NCBI GenBank assembly: GCA_044340025.1
Contig: JBIIUJ010000093.1
Span: forward strand, 1 to 10,426
Length of the DNA: 10,426 nt
DNA from: JBIIUJ01 sp044340025
GTDB taxonomy: Bacteria > Pseudomonadota > Alphaproteobacteria > Caulobacterales > Aquidulcibacteraceae
Direction of reading: 5' to 3'
Made by a program: the position numbers and the translations under genes. The notes below the pieces were generated by a model, which worked only from the letters and a program-made list of their open reading frames with translations, ran no database searches and was not told where the DNA came from. Position 1 is the stretch's first letter, and the number at the start of each line of letters is the position of its first letter. This document shows, piece by piece, positions 8,366 through 10,426 of this stretch.

Positions 8366-9622
8366 ATGTTGACGGATGCGGCACTCAAGTGTCTGAAACC
8401 AAAAGCCAAAATGTACAAGGTGACTGATCGTGACGGCATGTATGTGCGTGTCGCGCCGACAGGCGGCATCTCGTTTAGGCTCGACTACCGGCTGAATGGC
8501 AGGCGCGAGACCGTCCATCTGGGAAAGTACGCCCGAGATGGGATCTCGCTCGCCAGGGCGCGCGAACTATGTCTGGACGCGAAACGGATGATCGCCGAGG
8601 GGCGGTCCCCCGCCATCGAGAAGCAGCGGGATAAACGCCGGATCAAGGAGGCTAAGAGCTTCGGTGAGTTCGGCGAGAAGTGGCTGACGGGCGCGCCCAT
8701 GGCGGACAGCACGCGCGCCATGCGCCGCGCCATCTTCGAGCGCGAACTCAAGCCCGTCTGGCGGAACCGGTTGTTGACCGAGATAACGCCTGATGACCTG
8801 CGCGCTCACTGCGCCAAGATCGTGGAACGGGGCGCGCCGGCGACAGCCATCCATGTGCGGGATATCCTGAAGCAGATCTACGCCTTCGCCATTCTCCATG
8901 GCGAGAAGGTCGCGAACCCGGCCGATGACGTTGGTCCGGCTTCGATTGCCACGTTCACGCCCAAGGACCGGGCGCTTTCGCCGACCGAGATCCGCATCAT
9001 GCTCAAACAACTGGAGCATGTCGCGACGCTGCCGACGATCCGGCTCGGCATGAAGCTCTACCTCCTCACCATGGTCCGGAAGAGCGAGCTACAGGACGCG
9101 GTCTGGGATGAGGTCGATTTCGAAAACGCCGTCTGGACGATCCCGAAGGAGCGCATGAAGCGATCGAAGCCGCACAATGTCTATATGTGCCGGCAGACCC
9201 TCGACATCATGATCGCGCTCAAGACCTGCGCCGGCAATTCCCGGTATCTGCTGCCGTCCCGCTACGATGCGGACGCGCCGATGTCGCGGGCGACATTCAA
9301 CCGGGTCACCTACGCTGTCGTCGAACAGGCCAAGAAGGAGGGGCTGCCGCTGGAGCCGTTCACCGTCCATGATCTTCGGCGCACGGGGTCGACGCTGCTC
9401 AACGAGCTGGGCTTCAACCGCGACTGGATCGAGAAGTGCCTGGCGCACGAGGATGGGCGTTCATCGCGCGGCGTCTACAACAAGGCCGAGTACGAAGTTC
9501 AGCGTCGCCACATGATGCAGGAATGGGCTGACACCGTCGATGCCTGGGTCGAGGGCCGGAAATATGTTCCGACGCTGCTGCCGACAGTCATGCCGTCTAT
9601 CGCGCTCGATCCTGCCCTTTGA
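8366..9622 (+). CDS. P4-type tyrosine integrase (site-specific recombinase)
   Basis: This 418-aa protein would integrate and excise the element by recombining attP with attB at guaA. It has the family architecture: an N-terminal arm-binding domain (DUF4102-like, residues about 3-85, with VTDRDGMYVRVAPTGG and the SLARARE segment), a core-binding SAM-like domain (about 95-190), and a C-terminal catalytic domain. The catalytic residues are visible: R238 (MVRKSEL), K265 (ERMKRSKPH), H335 and R338 (HDLRR), H361 (LAHE) and nucleophile Y371 (GVYNKAEY). It therefore looks active. The start is fixed by GAGGAGG (8353-8359) six nt before the ATG. It follows guaA in the same direction but behind a strong terminator, so it probably has its own control. 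Its last 26 bp overlap the end of the convergent AlpA-like gene. Confidence 0.95.
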   Translation: MLTDAALKCLKPKAKMYKVTDRDGMYVRVAPTGGISFRLDYRLNGRRETVHLGKYARDGISLARARELCLDAKRMIAEGRSPAIEKQRDKRRIKEAKSFGEFGEKWLTGAPMADSTRAMRRAIFERELKPVWRNRLLTEITPDDLRAHCAKIVERGAPATAIHVRDILKQIYAFAILHGEKVANPADDVGPASIATFTPKDRALSPTEIRIMLKQLEHVATLPTIRLGMKLYLLTMVRKSELQDAVWDEVDFENAVWTIPKERMKRSKPHNVYMCRQTLDIMIALKTCAGNSRYLLPSRYDADAPMSRATFNRVTYAVVEQAKKEGLPLEPFTVHDLRRTGSTLLNELGFNRDWIEKCLAHEDGRSSRGVYNKAEYEVQRRHMMQEWADTVDAWVEGRKYVPTLLPTVMPSIALDPAL

Positions 9623-9872
9623 CCGGGCGGGACTTGCGCTTGGTGACGTCGGGATGCTGTGCGCGATGGATCGGCTTCGCGCGCCGCGCCAGCAACCAGG
9701 CGTGGACCTCGGCGAGATCCCAGACGATGCAGCGCGGTGATAGAGCGAAGCGGCGTGGGAATTCGCCGCGCTGCTCCATCTCGTAGATTGTGCTGTCGGC
9801 CAGGGGCACCATCTCGCGCAGTTGGTGCCGCCGGATGATCTTCCTGATCTCCAAAGGCTCGCTCTGACCCAT
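9597..9872 (-). CDS. AlpA-family helix-turn-helix transcriptional regulator / excisionase-like protein
   Basis: This 91-aa DNA-binding protein is of the AlpA/MerR-like excisionase type. Such proteins activate integrase expression or bend att DNA to promote excision (known for P4-like elements; not shown here). The core pattern LREMVPLADSTIYEMEQRGEFPRRFALSPRCIVW then AEVHAWLLARR (residues 18-64) is diagnostic: helix-turn-helix, a GEFP wing, then a conserved W and EVxAWL helix. A basic tail (TKRKSRPVKGQDRAR) follows. The start at 9872 is chosen over a longer frame from 9989 because AAGGAG (plus-strand 9880-9885) lies 7 nt upstream and the domain begins soon after. The gene converges on the integrase with a 26-bp overlap, so the two messages can be antisense at their ends. 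No confident promoter was seen. Confidence 0.85.
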   Translation of the reverse strand: MGQSEPLEIRKIIRRHQLREMVPLADSTIYEMEQRGEFPRRFALSPRCIVWDLAEVHAWLLARRAKPIHRAQHPDVTKRKSRPVKGQDRAR

Positions 9873-10200
9873 ACCCAATCTCCTTAGCGGCTGTCGCTGG
9901 CGATTGAGAACGATAGGTGCCGATGCCGGAAGTCCCTCCCGAGTGGCGTGCGGCAATTTCGGGCTCTGGCGTAGAAATCGGCGGGTCATTTTCAGTCCTG
10001 ACAGCGCGGCCGGACATCCGTCAGCTCACAGAATCTGCACGACTCGCCGCACGCGTTCCGCGCCGTAATTGCGCTGTTCAGATCATGCACCCTTCAACGC
10101 TTGCGCCGGCGAGATGCGATCCGGAAGTCCGCTAGCGACGTAGCAACAGTCGAGTGTGTGACGCTTAAGGATTTCGTGGGCGGCGGTGACGAGGTGGGCC
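9873..10200. other. 328-nt stretch without a supported gene
   Basis: This region should contain the minus-strand promoter of the AlpA-like gene, but no convincing -35/-10 pair was found. A 72-aa plus-strand frame at 9917-10135 has no recognisable domain and no good ribosome site. A second plus-strand frame is open from about 10004 to 10260 without a plausible start. It runs into the transposase fragment in a different reading frame, so it could be a gene remnant. Nothing here was recognised by family. Confidence 0.5.
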
Positions 10201-10426
10201 ATAACCGGCGAGCATCCCTACCTCTATCTCGACGGGATCGTGATGAGGCGCAGCTGGGCCGGTGAAGTTCGCAATGTTTCCCTTCTGGTCGCAAGTGCCG
10301 TCAATTCCGAGGGTTTCCGAGAGATCCTAGGGATTTGTGAAGGGGCCAAGGAAGATAAATCCGGCTGGTCGGCATTCCTCCGCCACTTGGTCGAGCGGGG
10401 CCTCAAGGGCGTGATGCTGATCATTT
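10201..10426 (+). pseudogene. IS256-family (Mutator) transposase, N-terminally truncated remnant
   Basis: From about 10201 the frame reads ITGEHPYLYLDGIVMRRSW, AGEVRNVSLLVASAVNSEG, FREILGICEGAKEDKSGW and SAFLRHLVERGLKGVMLII, then leaves the window. This is the central part of IS256/Mutator-type transposases, starting at the YLYLDG segment that carries the first catalytic Asp of the DDE triad (D220 region varies between members). Full-length members have roughly 150 or more residues before this point. Here the same frame meets a stop (TGA at 10159-10161), and the intervening sequence does not resemble the family. The 5' part, including the DNA-binding region and left inverted repeat, is therefore lost. 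Whether the 3' part is complete cannot be seen. It marks earlier IS activity within the element. Confidence 0.85.

Larger units (their letters stand above)
8072..10426. mobile_element. left end of an integrative element/genomic island inserted at guaA
   Basis: After guaA come an AT-richer segment (about 40% GC by hand count over 8072-8160, well below the neighbouring genes), repeats, a P4-type integrase, an AlpA-like excision/regulatory gene on the opposite strand, and an IS256 transposase remnant. That is typical island-end architecture. The right end, attR and cargo lie beyond the window, so 10426 is only the window edge. The left limit is set by the guaA stop; the true junction could be a few bases inside guaA. 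Confidence 0.7.

Noticed and set aside
9873..9989. Longer AlpA-like protein starting at 9989
   Set aside because: The added 39 residues have no domain character, while the internal ATG at 9872 has an ideal AAGGAG seven nt upstream.

Overview
The window is GC-rich, densely coded chromosomal DNA. Its protein sequences look alphaproteobacterial; a member of the Hyphomonadales/Maricaulales or a relative is my guess, but the family cannot be fixed from the sequence alone. It has two unlike parts.

Positions 1 to about 8071 are core genome, all on the + strand. They hold the 3' nine-tenths of ppdK (pyruvate, phosphate dikinase), an intergenic region of about 370 nt rich in inverted repeats, a complete lon (ATP-dependent protease) with a structured leader and a strong intrinsic terminator, a DAACS-type secondary transporter with an atypical substrate-site motif, and a complete guaA (GMP synthase). 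The transporter and guaA are 36 nt apart and could be co-transcribed, although a promoter-like pair just before guaA suggests it may also have its own, possibly leaderless, transcript. These genes cover PEP/pyruvate interconversion, protein quality control, uptake of a small organic anion or amino acid, and guanine nucleotide synthesis. They do not form an obvious single pathway.

From the 3' end of guaA onward the DNA looks acquired. There is an AT-richer stretch with tandem and inverted repeats, a perfect-stem terminator, and then a P4-type tyrosine integrase transcribed in the same direction as guaA. A small AlpA/excisionase-like regulator converges on the integrase with a 26-bp tail overlap. 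Next come about 330 nt with no supported gene, and finally an IS256-family transposase remnant that lacks its N-terminal part and runs off the window. This is the layout of one end of an integrative element or genomic island inserted at the guaA 3' end, a known integration hotspot. Its cargo and far attachment site lie outside the window.

No unknown multi-gene system is visible. The points most worth a second look are the duplicated hairpin module between guaA and the integrase, the guaA attachment site, the variant TM7 motif of the transporter, and the paired perfect hairpins in the lon leader.
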